From positions 577,291 to 641,290 of the forward strand of contig NC_022084.1 of assembly GCF_000246985.2 (NCBI RefSeq): a DNA stretch of 64,000 nucleotides. Direction: 5' to 3'. Shown here in pieces: positions 8,869 to 16,746 of the stretch. Source of the DNA: Thermococcus litoralis DSM 5473 (GTDB lineage Archaea; Methanobacteriota_B; Thermococci; Thermococcales; Thermococcaceae). The notes beneath the pieces are model-generated. The model was not told the origin of the DNA, made no database searches, and saw only the letters and a list, made by a program, of their open reading frames with translations. The position numbers and the translations under genes were made by a program. The number at the start of each line of letters is the position of its first letter. Position 1 is the stretch's first letter.

Positions 8869-9242
8869 TGTTTGCCTTCGCGTTGATAGTGAGCAGCATA
8901 GTCGCGATTATCATAATCTCTCTGTACGGTGTAGCGGTGAGACCAAACCTAGTGAAGAAGATAATCTGTCTGGGCATATTCTCCGACATCATCAACGTGG
9001 CGGTCATACTTCTTGGGTACCGTGACGTCAAAAGACCCCTTCCACCAGTACTCACGGACTACTCGCAGAAGGGCGTTGAGGAGCTCGTTAAGGGGGCAGT
9101 AGATCCGCTTCCACAGGCCCTCACCATTACAGCAATAGTCATTGGGCTCGCAATAACCGTACTTATGGCCTATGGTGCAATCCACATCCAGAGGAAGTAC
9201 GGCACTGTGGACGTTAGAAAGCTTTCGAGGTGGGAAGAATGA
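8865..9242 (+). CDS. mnhC: Mrp-type antiporter subunit C
   Basis: 125 aa with three membrane helices, related to NuoK. The segment DPLPQALTITAIVIG is the family's most conserved part and is present at about residues 77-91. The start ATG overlaps the stop of mnhB, and the stop overlaps the start of mnhE. It acts in the antiporter membrane core between the B and D subunits. Confidence 0.87.
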   Translation: MMFAFALIVSSIVAIIIISLYGVAVRPNLVKKIICLGIFSDIINVAVILLGYRDVKRPLPPVLTDYSQKGVEELVKGAVDPLPQALTITAIVIGLAITVLMAYGAIHIQRKYGTVDVRKLSRWEE

Positions 9243-9724
9243 GGTTCCTGCCGGTGACGTTGCTTGCGTTCGTGCTTTACATCGTAATAACGGGCTCGGC
9301 CACACCATACGACATTGCAACAGGGGCAGTAACAGCCCTAGTCGCAGGCCTACTCTTCGGCAAATACCTGGTGAAAAACCCCAAGAAAGCTCTCAACCCG
9401 GCAAGATGGGTGGCCATGATAGTTTACTTCATCAAGTATATCACTATAATCGAGCTCAAGGCTCACTTGGATGTCATAAAGCGGGTGATCACCGGAGATA
9501 CAAACCCAGGTATTATTAAGGTCCCCATTACAGTGAAGGACGAATACGCTAGGTTTCTGGTCGCCAACTCAATAACGAACACGCCAGGAACCGTGACGGT
9601 GTACATGGACGAGAAATACGCCTACGTCAACTGGATAAACGTGAAGACGAGAGACCCGGATGAGGCCAGGAAAGAAATCCTTGAGGATTTCGAAAAACAC
9701 GCAAAGAGGATTTTTGAGAGGTGA
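9239..9724 (+). CDS. mnhE: Mrp-type antiporter subunit E
   Basis: 161 aa with N-terminal membrane helices followed by a soluble C-terminal domain, as in MrpE. Typical family stretches are VANSITNTPGTVTVYMDE and the following VNWINVKTRDP. I chose the ATG at 9239 because GAGGTGGGAAG precedes it and it overlaps the stop of mnhC. MrpE is thought to help in assembly of the complex (family knowledge). Confidence 0.87.
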   Translation: MRFLPVTLLAFVLYIVITGSATPYDIATGAVTALVAGLLFGKYLVKNPKKALNPARWVAMIVYFIKYITIIELKAHLDVIKRVITGDTNPGIIKVPITVKDEYARFLVANSITNTPGTVTVYMDEKYAYVNWINVKTRDPDEARKEILEDFEKHAKRIFER

Positions 9725-9729
9725 TCCAG

Positions 9730-11271
9730 ATGAACACACTGATACTCCCCACGATTCCAATGGCGTTTGCGTTTGCGCTCCCTGTATTATCCCAAGTACT
9801 TAAGGGCAACAGGAAGTTCGTCAATGCCTATGCTATTATAGTAACGGGGTTAACGTTCGTGTTGAGCCTTGACGTCTTCAGGACAGCGTACTCCTCAGAA
9901 AAGCCGCTGATCTACACCTTCGGTGGGTGGAATGCCCCGATAGGCATAATATATGAGGTAGACAAGTTTGGGGCACTGTTCGCACTCACAACGTCATTCC
10001 TTATGTTCATCATAACGTTCTACTCGATCAGGTACCTTGAGCGCGAGACTGGCGTCGAGTGGTACTACACACTCTACCTCGGGCTTGAGGCTGGGCTCCT
10101 AGGAATATTCCTCACCGGAGACGCGTTCAACCTCTTCGTAATGCTCGAGGTCACAGCAGTCGCTGCTTATGGGCTTGTGATGTTCTACACGGAGGAAGGC
10201 TACCCAGCATACTCCGGTGTTAGGTACGCCATCATAAGCTCCATCGGAACGACCTTTTATTTCTTGGCGCTTGGCCTGCTCTACTACGGCTTCGGCACGG
10301 TGAACTTTGCAGATCTTGCAGCGAAGGCAAGAGGCTACCCGTTTCCGGTGTCTGAGGTTGCTGGCAACTTCCTGATGACGTTCGCCCTCGCAATGGCACT
10401 CATAACGTGGGCATTTACTATAAAATCGGCAATCGTGCCCAACCACTTCTGGCTTCCGGGGGCACACTCCTCGGCACCATCCCCAATATCGGCAGTCCTG
10501 AGTGGCCTTGTAGTTAATGCAGGAATTTACGGCCTGGCAAGGTTCACATGGCTGTTCACGGGAATTTCAGAATTCGAAAACGCTGTGAACGTTGTTTCGA
10601 CGATAATGATAGGACTTGGGGCGGTATCGGCACTGCTGGCTTCCTTAGCAATGACTGCACACGACGACGTCAAGAGGATCGTCGCCTACTCAACAATCCT
10701 CCACATGGGGTATCTCGCAATGGCGGTCGGTCTGAGGACCGAAATCGGAACCAAGGCGATGATCTTTCACATGCTCAATCACTCACTGGGTAAGGCGCTC
10801 CTCTTCCTTGCCGTTGGCATTTTCATTCACGAAGCTGGGAGCAGAAAACTCCAAGATCTCGCTGGACTCGGCAAGAGGATGCCTCTAACCACGGTAAGCC
10901 TCGCCATAGCGACGATATCCCTCGTCGGCCTTCCACCGACCAACGTGTTCTTCAGCAAGCTCGTGCTCTACTATGCCTACCTGGAGAAGAGCGTGGCCCT
11001 GGTAGTTGTCCTTGTGCTCTCAAGCGTCTTTGCCCTCGTGAGCTACATGAAGATGCTCTACTGGCTCTGGATCAAGAAGACAGAGAACAACACCGAGGTG
11101 AAAGAACCCAAGAGCATGGTGGCAGTGCTACTGTTGCTCGCCGTGCTGTGCCTTGCGATTGGAATCCTCTCGCCGCTGATAATCGAAAAAGTAATTGATC
11201 CTGCTACAGTGCAAGCCCTTGACGTTGATGGATACATACAGGCGGCCATAAATGTCCTAGGAGGGAAGTGA
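9730..11271 (+). CDS. mnhD: Mrp-type antiporter subunit D (NuoM/N-like)
   Basis: 513 aa, 14 predicted membrane helices. It carries the channel Glu in MLEVTAVAAYG, the Lys in TIKSAIVPNHFWLPGAHS and the Lys of KRIVAYSTILHMGY. The start at 9730 follows GAGGTGATCC. It is the third antiporter-like subunit of this operon and the last gene of the GC-rich block. Its role is ion translocation in the Mnh module, coupled to hydrogenase activity (inference from gene order). Confidence 0.88.
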   Translation: MNTLILPTIPMAFAFALPVLSQVLKGNRKFVNAYAIIVTGLTFVLSLDVFRTAYSSEKPLIYTFGGWNAPIGIIYEVDKFGALFALTTSFLMFIITFYSIRYLERETGVEWYYTLYLGLEAGLLGIFLTGDAFNLFVMLEVTAVAAYGLVMFYTEEGYPAYSGVRYAIISSIGTTFYFLALGLLYYGFGTVNFADLAAKARGYPFPVSEVAGNFLMTFALAMALITWAFTIKSAIVPNHFWLPGAHSSAPSPISAVLSGLVVNAGIYGLARFTWLFTGISEFENAVNVVSTIMIGLGAVSALLASLAMTAHDDVKRIVAYSTILHMGYLAMAVGLRTEIGTKAMIFHMLNHSLGKALLFLAVGIFIHEAGSRKLQDLAGLGKRMPLTTVSLAIATISLVGLPPTNVFFSKLVLYYAYLEKSVALVVVLVLSSVFALVSYMKMLYWLWIKKTENNTEVKEPKSMVAVLLLLAVLCLAIGILSPLIIEKVIDPATVQALDVDGYIQAAINVLGGK

Positions 11272-11272
11272 G

Positions 11273-11625
11273 ATGCCCCTTGAACTCCTGAAAAGGCACT
11301 ACGGAGACAATCTACTTGCGGTTGCCCAAGTAAGGGATACCCTGCTGGTAATACTCAGAGAGGGGACAAGGTCGAACTGCTGGCCGATGCAGCTGAAAGC
11401 ATTTTCGAACCCCTTGCTGAGAAGGGTTACGATGTAATGCTGTGGCTTTCGGACTCAATCGACACCCTCCATCCTGAAGTGTTTGGGGATATGGACGACT
11501 TTCGTGTTTTGTATGACCCCGAGGACTTCCTCTCACACCATCTTCCGAAGTTATTAGAGATGAAAGGAGTCCTTCCAACGCTCAAAAACCTTGACAAAAT
11601 GCTGATTAAGGAGGTGATAGAATGA
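11273..11625 (+). pseudogene. Small unknown gene split by a one-base frameshift
   Basis: Reading starts at the ATG at 11273, two bases after the mnhD stop, and continues for about 30 sensible residues to a run of four G at 11362-11365. It then goes out of frame and stops near 11437. Adding one G restores a continuous frame that runs to the TGA at 11623-11625 and gives a protein of about 117 aa ending in KEVIE. The restored protein is soluble, acidic and not recognised. The stop overlaps the next ATG, so it was part of the operon. The fault may be a sequencing error. Confidence 0.7.
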
Positions 11626-12677
11626 ATGGAATGAGATTTGCGTTCCTATGTAGAGAAAAGCCCCACCCAACTGGCAGAAAAATTTGTATAATCGGCGCAG
11701 GGCCCGCTGGACTCAGTGCCACGGGCTACTTGGTCTGCCACGGCCACGAAGTTCATGTTTACGATAAACTCCCAGAGCCTGGAGGGCTGATGCTCTTTGG
11801 CATTCCCGAGTTTAGAATTCCAATCTACCGCGTCAGGGAAGGATATAAAGAACTCGAAAACGTGTTCGAAGTCAAATTTTACCCGAACACCAAAGTGAGC
11901 TTTGGAGAAGAGACCGAGGAGGGAGATGACTTCGTTACTAACGTAGTGAAATTTGACGAGCTCGTTGAAAAATACGACGCAATTCTAATCTCAACCGGAA
12001 CCTGGAATTCAGTAATCCCACATATCGAGGGTGCTGAGCTTGCAGGAGTTTTCCCTGCTTTGGGATACCTCTTCAAAATAAAGAGCGCCAAACTCGGTCA
12101 TCTGAGCTGGGACAATGTGCCCCCAGTGGAAGGGAAAAGAGTAATGGTTATCGGAGCAGGTCATACCGCAGTTGACGCGGCGATGGAGAGCCTCCTTCTT
12201 GGTGCTGAGAAGGTTTACATGAGCTACAGAAGGACAATAAGAGAAGCGCCTGCAGGGGCCTATGAGATAAACCTCCTAAAAAAGCGGGGTGTCAAGTGGC
12301 TTGAGCTGACAGTACCAGTTCGCATTATTGGAGAGAGTGGCAAAGTTAAAGCGATTGAACTTCAAAAGTGCAGGCTCAGCGAGCCTGACGAGAGCGGGAG
12401 GAGAAAACCGGTGCCAGTTGAAGGGTCAAACTTCCAGATTGATGTTGACTACGTGATATTTGCAGTGGGGCAAAGCCCAACACCTCCAAAGGGAGCAAAC
12501 ATAGCTGTAGATAACAAGGGGAGGATAATAGTTGATGCAAGACACATGACTAGCATAGAGGGAGTGTTCGCTGCAGGAGACGTTGTCACTGGACCCTCAA
12601 AAGTTGGAAGGGCTGTTTTAGATGGCCTCTTAGCTGCAGAAAGCATGCACCACTGGCTTATGGGGGTGAAAGAATGA
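11622..12677 (+). CDS. GltD-like FAD/NAD(P)-dependent oxidoreductase
   Basis: 351 aa, related to the small subunit of glutamate synthase and to the flavoprotein subunits attached to formate dehydrogenases and hydrogenases. A first dinucleotide-binding motif (IIGAGPAGLSA) is near residue 25, a second (VIGAGHTAVDAA) near residue 180, and the FAD-closing AAGDVVTGPSKVGRAV near the end. The N-terminal iron-sulfur domain of GltD (usual total 450-480 aa) is missing. The ferredoxin gene that follows by a 4-base overlap may replace it. It probably moves electrons between NAD(P)H and that ferredoxin. The DNA is AT-rich compared with the operon upstream. Confidence 0.85.
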   Translation: MNGMRFAFLCREKPHPTGRKICIIGAGPAGLSATGYLVCHGHEVHVYDKLPEPGGLMLFGIPEFRIPIYRVREGYKELENVFEVKFYPNTKVSFGEETEEGDDFVTNVVKFDELVEKYDAILISTGTWNSVIPHIEGAELAGVFPALGYLFKIKSAKLGHLSWDNVPPVEGKRVMVIGAGHTAVDAAMESLLLGAEKVYMSYRRTIREAPAGAYEINLLKKRGVKWLELTVPVRIIGESGKVKAIELQKCRLSEPDESGRRKPVPVEGSNFQIDVDYVIFAVGQSPTPPKGANIAVDNKGRIIVDARHMTSIEGVFAAGDVVTGPSKVGRAVLDGLLAAESMHHWLMGVKE

Positions 12678-13177
12678 GAAGAATGCTCCATGTTGACTAC
12701 AGTCTCTGCATTGGGTGCGAGACCTGCCAGAGCGTTTGCGAGTTCCTCCACCATGGGAAGCCCAACATAAGGATTTACTACACCATGAGCGGTCTTCCAA
12801 TCCCCATAAACTGCCGCCACTGTGAGAAAGCTCCTTGTATAGAGATCTGCCCTGCAGGGGCGATATTCAGAGACCATGATGGTGCAGTGATAATAGATCC
12901 CCACAAGTGTATTGGATGCTTTATGTGTCTCGCAGTATGTCCGTTTGGAGTGCCGAGCTTTGATGTCAAGGTTAAAGCGATCACAAAATGCGACATGTGT
13001 GCGGACAGACGTGAGCTCGGCATGGAGCCAGCATGCAAGGAGATGTGCCCTGCTGAAGCAATATTCTTTGGAAAGCCGGAGGAAGTCGAAGATAGGGTTA
13101 GAAGGAGGACTGCGGAGAAGATAGCAAGGGAAAGGATTTCAACAGAAGCATTCGAAAGCGTCGGGAAGATGCTTTAA
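12674..13177 (+). CDS. Four-cluster ferredoxin, HycB/CooF/FdhB family
   Basis: 167 aa with 16 cysteines in four groups: CIGCETCQSVC, CRHCEKAPCIEIC, CIGCFMCLAVC and CDMC...CKEMC, the pattern for four [4Fe-4S] clusters. It is the electron-wire subunit typical of formate dehydrogenases and CO dehydrogenase-linked hydrogenases. With the GltD-like protein before it, it forms a two-gene electron-transfer unit. A catalytic formate dehydrogenase subunit is not in the window. The stop is two bases from the stop of the convergent MFS gene. Confidence 0.88.
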   Translation: MRRMLHVDYSLCIGCETCQSVCEFLHHGKPNIRIYYTMSGLPIPINCRHCEKAPCIEICPAGAIFRDHDGAVIIDPHKCIGCFMCLAVCPFGVPSFDVKVKAITKCDMCADRRELGMEPACKEMCPAEAIFFGKPEEVEDRVRRRTAEKIARERISTEAFESVGKML

Positions 13178-13179
13178 TC

Positions 13180-14310
13180 CTATTTTCCTCCATTTTTCAC
13201 TTTAAAAACTGGAGCAGTTCTCCCAAATAGCAGGGTTAGCAAACCCCCTAAATACATCCCCGAAATTAAATAAAACGCTATTTCATAACCTGCAGTATCG
13301 ATCAAAAGGCCTATAAAATACGGGCCAGCGGTTGCTCCCAAAAACCCCATCATGTTCACAAAACCCATTACTGTGCCAAGGTTTTCCTCACTTGCATGTT
13401 CACTTGTATAAGCGGTAACTATCGGACCAACGGAGTAGAAAAACAATCCCAATAACAAAACCAGCAGAGGATATGCCGTTTTCACCAACAGAAAAGACAA
13501 GAAAGCATTTAGAGCGAGAACAGAGAAGAGACTAGTTTCTCTAATCCTATCATACACACCTCCTCCAGCAATAGAGCCAAAAATCCCCACTATCGAGAGG
13601 AGAGAGAAGTAAAAGGAAGCTTCTTCTACACTTCTGCCTTTGTTTACAAAGAAATCTGGAAGAAAAGTCAGCATTCCAAAAAAGGCTGCTAGTACTATGA
13701 AGTTCATAACACTTAAGCTGAACACCTCCTTAGGCACCGTAAACTTTGGCCGTTCAACTTGCTTTACTTCTCCCTTGATTATCAGCATAAGGGCTAGTCC
13801 AACTGTTAAGCTCATAAGCGAGAGAACTAAAAACGAATACCTCCACTCTAAGGCTAATGCTATTGGAATAACAATTGCTGGAGCAATGGCGCTTCCTATT
13901 GGAGGCCCAACCATAAAAACACCCAATGCGGAACCTTTTTTCTCCCTGTAAATCTCGCTTATAAGGGCAGTTGCTGGAGCGTAGTAGAGACCAGCAAAAA
14001 CCCCATAGAGGGCTCTAATGGCAATAAGATGCCAGTATTGCCGGGCGAAAATAATCAAGGAGCTTGCTAACGAATAACCAACAATGCTGATAACTACAAG
14101 CTTTTTTCTTCCGAGTTTGTCCCCAAAATAACCAGCTGGAACTTGAATCAAGGCGTAGGGAAGAAGAAGGGATGTCATTAGAAGCCCAGCCTGAGCGTTT
14201 GTTATAGCTAACTCTTCTTTGATTAGTGGGATAAGGGGAGGGATAGCCATTCGGTGGGCATAGTTGAATATCCACCCAAGAGAGAGCAGTAAGAGAAGTT
14301 TTCTCTGCAT
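13180..14310 (-). CDS. MFS transporter
   Basis: 376 aa, 12 predicted membrane helices, with the major facilitator loop 2-3 motif GYFGDKLGRKKL at about residues 59-70. The substrate cannot be told; the overall pattern resembles sugar-phosphate/anion or drug transporters. It is transcribed away from the Rio2 gene. The short 84-bp divergent gap contains AT-rich TATA-like sequences for both directions. Confidence 0.83.
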   Translation of the reverse strand: MQRKLLLLLSLGWIFNYAHRMAIPPLIPLIKEELAITNAQAGLLMTSLLLPYALIQVPAGYFGDKLGRKKLVVISIVGYSLASSLIIFARQYWHLIAIRALYGVFAGLYYAPATALISEIYREKKGSALGVFMVGPPIGSAIAPAIVIPIALALEWRYSFLVLSLMSLTVGLALMLIIKGEVKQVERPKFTVPKEVFSLSVMNFIVLAAFFGMLTFLPDFFVNKGRSVEEASFYFSLLSIVGIFGSIAGGGVYDRIRETSLFSVLALNAFLSFLLVKTAYPLLVLLLGLFFYSVGPIVTAYTSEHASEENLGTVMGFVNMMGFLGATAGPYFIGLLIDTAGYEIAFYLISGMYLGGLLTLLFGRTAPVFKVKNGGK

Positions 14311-14330
14311 ATTTTGAGGTGAGAGGCTGA

Positions 14331-14366
14331 ACGTTTAAAAAATTATCGAAGAGTTAAATATAAAAA
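14331..14366. promoter_or_regulatory. Divergent promoters of MFS and Rio2 genes
   Basis: TTTAAAAAATT at about 14333-14343 is placed about 25-30 bases upstream of the minus-strand MFS start. TAAATATAAAAAG at about 14354-14366 is about 30 bases upstream of the Rio2 ATG. Both look like archaeal TATA boxes, and the spacing leaves almost no leader for either mRNA. Confidence 0.5.
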
Positions 14367-14394
14367 GGAGATGATGTAGGGCTGAGTGAGAGCC

Positions 14395-15318
14395 ATGGTA
14401 AGTAAACTTCTTGCACTCGAAGTATATCCAAATCTTAAGGATCTCGATTTTAGGGTACTCAGAGGGGTAGAGCTTAATATGCGCCATTATGAGTGGGTGC
14501 CCCTCGAGGTAATAGCAAAATTTTCCCGAGTGGATATTGAAACTGCCTCCTATCGCCTAGGGAAACTCGACAATTGGGGACTCGTGAGGAGAAGAAGTGA
14601 TATAGGCTACATAGGCTACCAGCTCACAATACATGGATACGATGCCTTGGCAATAAGGGCATTTGCTCAAAAGGGGATAATTAAGGCAATAAGCCAAACA
14701 CAAATTGGGGTAGGGAAAGAGGCAGATGTTTATGTCGGGATAACTCCAAATGAAGAGAAAGTAGCTGTTAAATTTAATCGGATAGGAAGAACAAGCTTCA
14801 CAAGGATAAAGCTCTATAGGCCTGATTTTATCGATAAAAGGCATATATCATGGCTCTACATTTCAAGACTCGTTGCCCAAAGAGAGTATGAGGCTCTTCA
14901 ACTCTTGAGCCCAATAGCCAAAGTTCCAAAACCCCTTGCATGGAACAGGCATGCGATTGTTATGGAATTTATAGAAGGGATTGAGCTTGTAGAGCTTGCA
15001 GACACCGATTTGACAAAAGATGAGGCATCAGAAATATTAGACAAAGTTCTGGAAGAGTACAAAAAGATAGTCGAGTTTGGGATAATTCATTCTGATATGA
15101 GCCTTTACAACATAGTTCTTAAAAAGGATGGGGATATACTAATAATAGACTGGCCCCAATACTTAACAACGGCTTTCCCCGATGCCAAGTATTATCTGGA
15201 AAGGGATTTAAGGGTGCTCCTAAACTCGTTTAAACGAAAATGGCGGGTAGAAAAAGATTGGAATGAAGTCTGGAAGGAATTTGAGGATGCCTTTAAAAAG
15301 AGCTTAAAAGAGGCGTAA
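14395..15318 (+). CDS. rio2: RIO-type serine/threonine kinase Rio2
   Basis: 307 aa. An N-terminal winged-helix domain (about residues 1-90) precedes the RIO kinase domain. Kinase signatures are visible: ATP-binding IGVGKEADVY, the Lys in VAVKFNRIG, catalytic IHSDMSLYNIV and metal-binding IIDWPQ. It acts in maturation of the small ribosomal subunit. I chose the ATG at 14395, where the protein aligns with the usual Rio2 N terminus; a GTG nine bases earlier is in frame. Confidence 0.93.
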   Translation: MVSKLLALEVYPNLKDLDFRVLRGVELNMRHYEWVPLEVIAKFSRVDIETASYRLGKLDNWGLVRRRSDIGYIGYQLTIHGYDALAIRAFAQKGIIKAISQTQIGVGKEADVYVGITPNEEKVAVKFNRIGRTSFTRIKLYRPDFIDKRHISWLYISRLVAQREYEALQLLSPIAKVPKPLAWNRHAIVMEFIEGIELVELADTDLTKDEASEILDKVLEEYKKIVEFGIIHSDMSLYNIVLKKDGDILIIDWPQYLTTAFPDAKYYLERDLRVLLNSFKRKWRVEKDWNEVWKEFEDAFKKSLKEA

Positions 15319-15321
15319 ACA

Positions 15322-15810
15322 ATGAAAAAGAAAGAAGAAGTCATTGCAACTCTCTTGAAGGAGGCCCAAAGGGCATTAAACGAACGAAAGATTGAAGTTG
15401 CAAAAAAGAAATTCGACGAGGTCATGCACCTCTCAAAGGGCTCTTATCCGTGGATTTATTTTGAAGCCTGTTTTGGATTGGTCGAGGCTTTTATTGAAGA
15501 GGGCAACTACAGCGGTGCTGTAAAATGCTCAATTAGAGCACTTCTGAATGCTTCAGATGAAGAGATGTTTTCACTCGGAGTTGAGAGACTAAAAAACGTT
15601 CTCGCAATAATCAAGAAGAATAATAAATTCGATCTGCTCAAGGGTAGACTGGAGATTTTGCTCCCTCAAACATCCACTAACAGAAACCTTCACACCTTTG
15701 TACTGGCATTAGATGCACTTACAAAAGGAAATGCTAAAAAAGCACAGCTTTTGGCCAAAGATATAGGCTCAGAAAGACTCAAGGGGATTATAGAATCACT
15801 CATTGAATAG
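15322..15810 (+). CDS. TPR-like helical protein, function unknown
   Basis: 162 aa, all helical, with repeat-like stretches such as AQRALNERKIEVAKKKFDEVM and FGLVEAFIEEGNYSGAVKCS that resemble tetratricopeptide repeats. It starts three bases after Rio2 and is probably co-transcribed. It may be a partner of Rio2 or of ribosome assembly, but nothing in the sequence proves this. Its last 15 bases overlap the 3' end of the convergent radical SAM gene. Confidence 0.72.
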   Translation: MKKKEEVIATLLKEAQRALNERKIEVAKKKFDEVMHLSKGSYPWIYFEACFGLVEAFIEEGNYSGAVKCSIRALLNASDEEMFSLGVERLKNVLAIIKKNNKFDLLKGRLEILLPQTSTNRNLHTFVLALDALTKGNAKKAQLLAKDIGSERLKGIIESLIE

Positions 15811-16746
15811 CCTATTCAATAATCTTTCAAACTGTCTCTTTTCAGGCCTTACCGGAAAGTTATAGGGCTCTTTACTAGGCTTCTCGTTGTAATAGGGTCG
15901 ATTACATCCGGGGCAGCCGTGAGTCATGAATGCACTCTCGTCGAGAACCTTCAGGAGCTCCTCTTTGGAAAGACCGAAATCTACTAGCATTCCACTCTCA
16001 AACTTAAACTCTTCGACCCTTGCGATCTTGTTTTCAATTAAATAAACCCCAATTTGCATCAACCTGTACCTATTTGGGTCTGGAGGGGCCTTGTTTTCTA
16101 GTATAGTCCCTTTAATTGGGGTAAATGCAAAAATTGAAACCTTAGCCTTTGAATCATACACTCTTTGAACTGCTTGTAAAAACTCCTCTTCGCTCTCGCC
16201 CAATCCAAAGATTAGATGGACAAATGCCTTCCCCTTGCCAAAAACATCAATAACCTCCTCAACAAACCGCCACATATCCTCCCAGGAGTACATGGAATCT
16301 TTCACCTTGTTATACACCCTCTCACTTGCCGCATCTATCCCTACACCAATATAGTCCACTCCAAGCTTTTGAAAATCTCTAAGAGACTTTTTGTCAACAG
16401 GAGTTATCGAGAGAGAAACTGGAAGACCCAATGGGTAAAAAGCTTTTAGAATCTTTAAGACGTCTTCCCTTAAATTCGGATAATCTATAGTTTGCAGACA
16501 TATTCTCGCAAATTTTGAACTTTTTAATTTTTCCACAACTTCATCCAACTCAAATGCAGGCCAAGTTATTCTCGAAAGCTTTTCTACATCTGCCCTGCTC
16601 TCTCTAGCCTGAACACAAAAGGCACAATTGTTCAGGCATCTCCCCTCATAATAGGTCATAAAATACGCCGTTGTGGGCTTTGCAAACATTTTTCCCTTCT
16701 TAAGTCCCAAGACAACTGCAGTTCCGTATGAAGCCCTTATTTTCAT
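15796..16746 (-). CDS. Radical SAM protein
   Basis: 316 aa. The CxxxCxxC motif for the [4Fe-4S]-SAM cluster is at about residues 37-45 (CLNNCAFCVQAR). Glycine-rich and barrel-like segments follow. A second cysteine group near the C terminus (HGCPGCNRPYYNEKPS) may hold another metal centre. The layout recalls BioB-like or biotin synthase-related proteins of archaea with unknown substrates. The ATG overlaps the stop of the MFS gene upstream, with GGGAGG as ribosome binding site. Confidence 0.85.
   Translation of the reverse strand: MKIRASYGTAVVLGLKKGKMFAKPTTAYFMTYYEGRCLNNCAFCVQARESRADVEKLSRITWPAFELDEVVEKLKSSKFARICLQTIDYPNLREDVLKILKAFYPLGLPVSLSITPVDKKSLRDFQKLGVDYIGVGIDAASERVYNKVKDSMYSWEDMWRFVEEVIDVFGKGKAFVHLIFGLGESEEEFLQAVQRVYDSKAKVSIFAFTPIKGTILENKAPPDPNRYRLMQIGVYLIENKIARVEEFKFESGMLVDFGLSKEELLKVLDESAFMTHGCPGCNRPYYNEKPSKEPYNFPVRPEKRQFERLLNRLFNE

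Noticed and set aside
11273..11625. Nucleotidyltransferase domain protein
   Set aside because: The restored protein has no GS-x10-DxD motif, so this name was not given.
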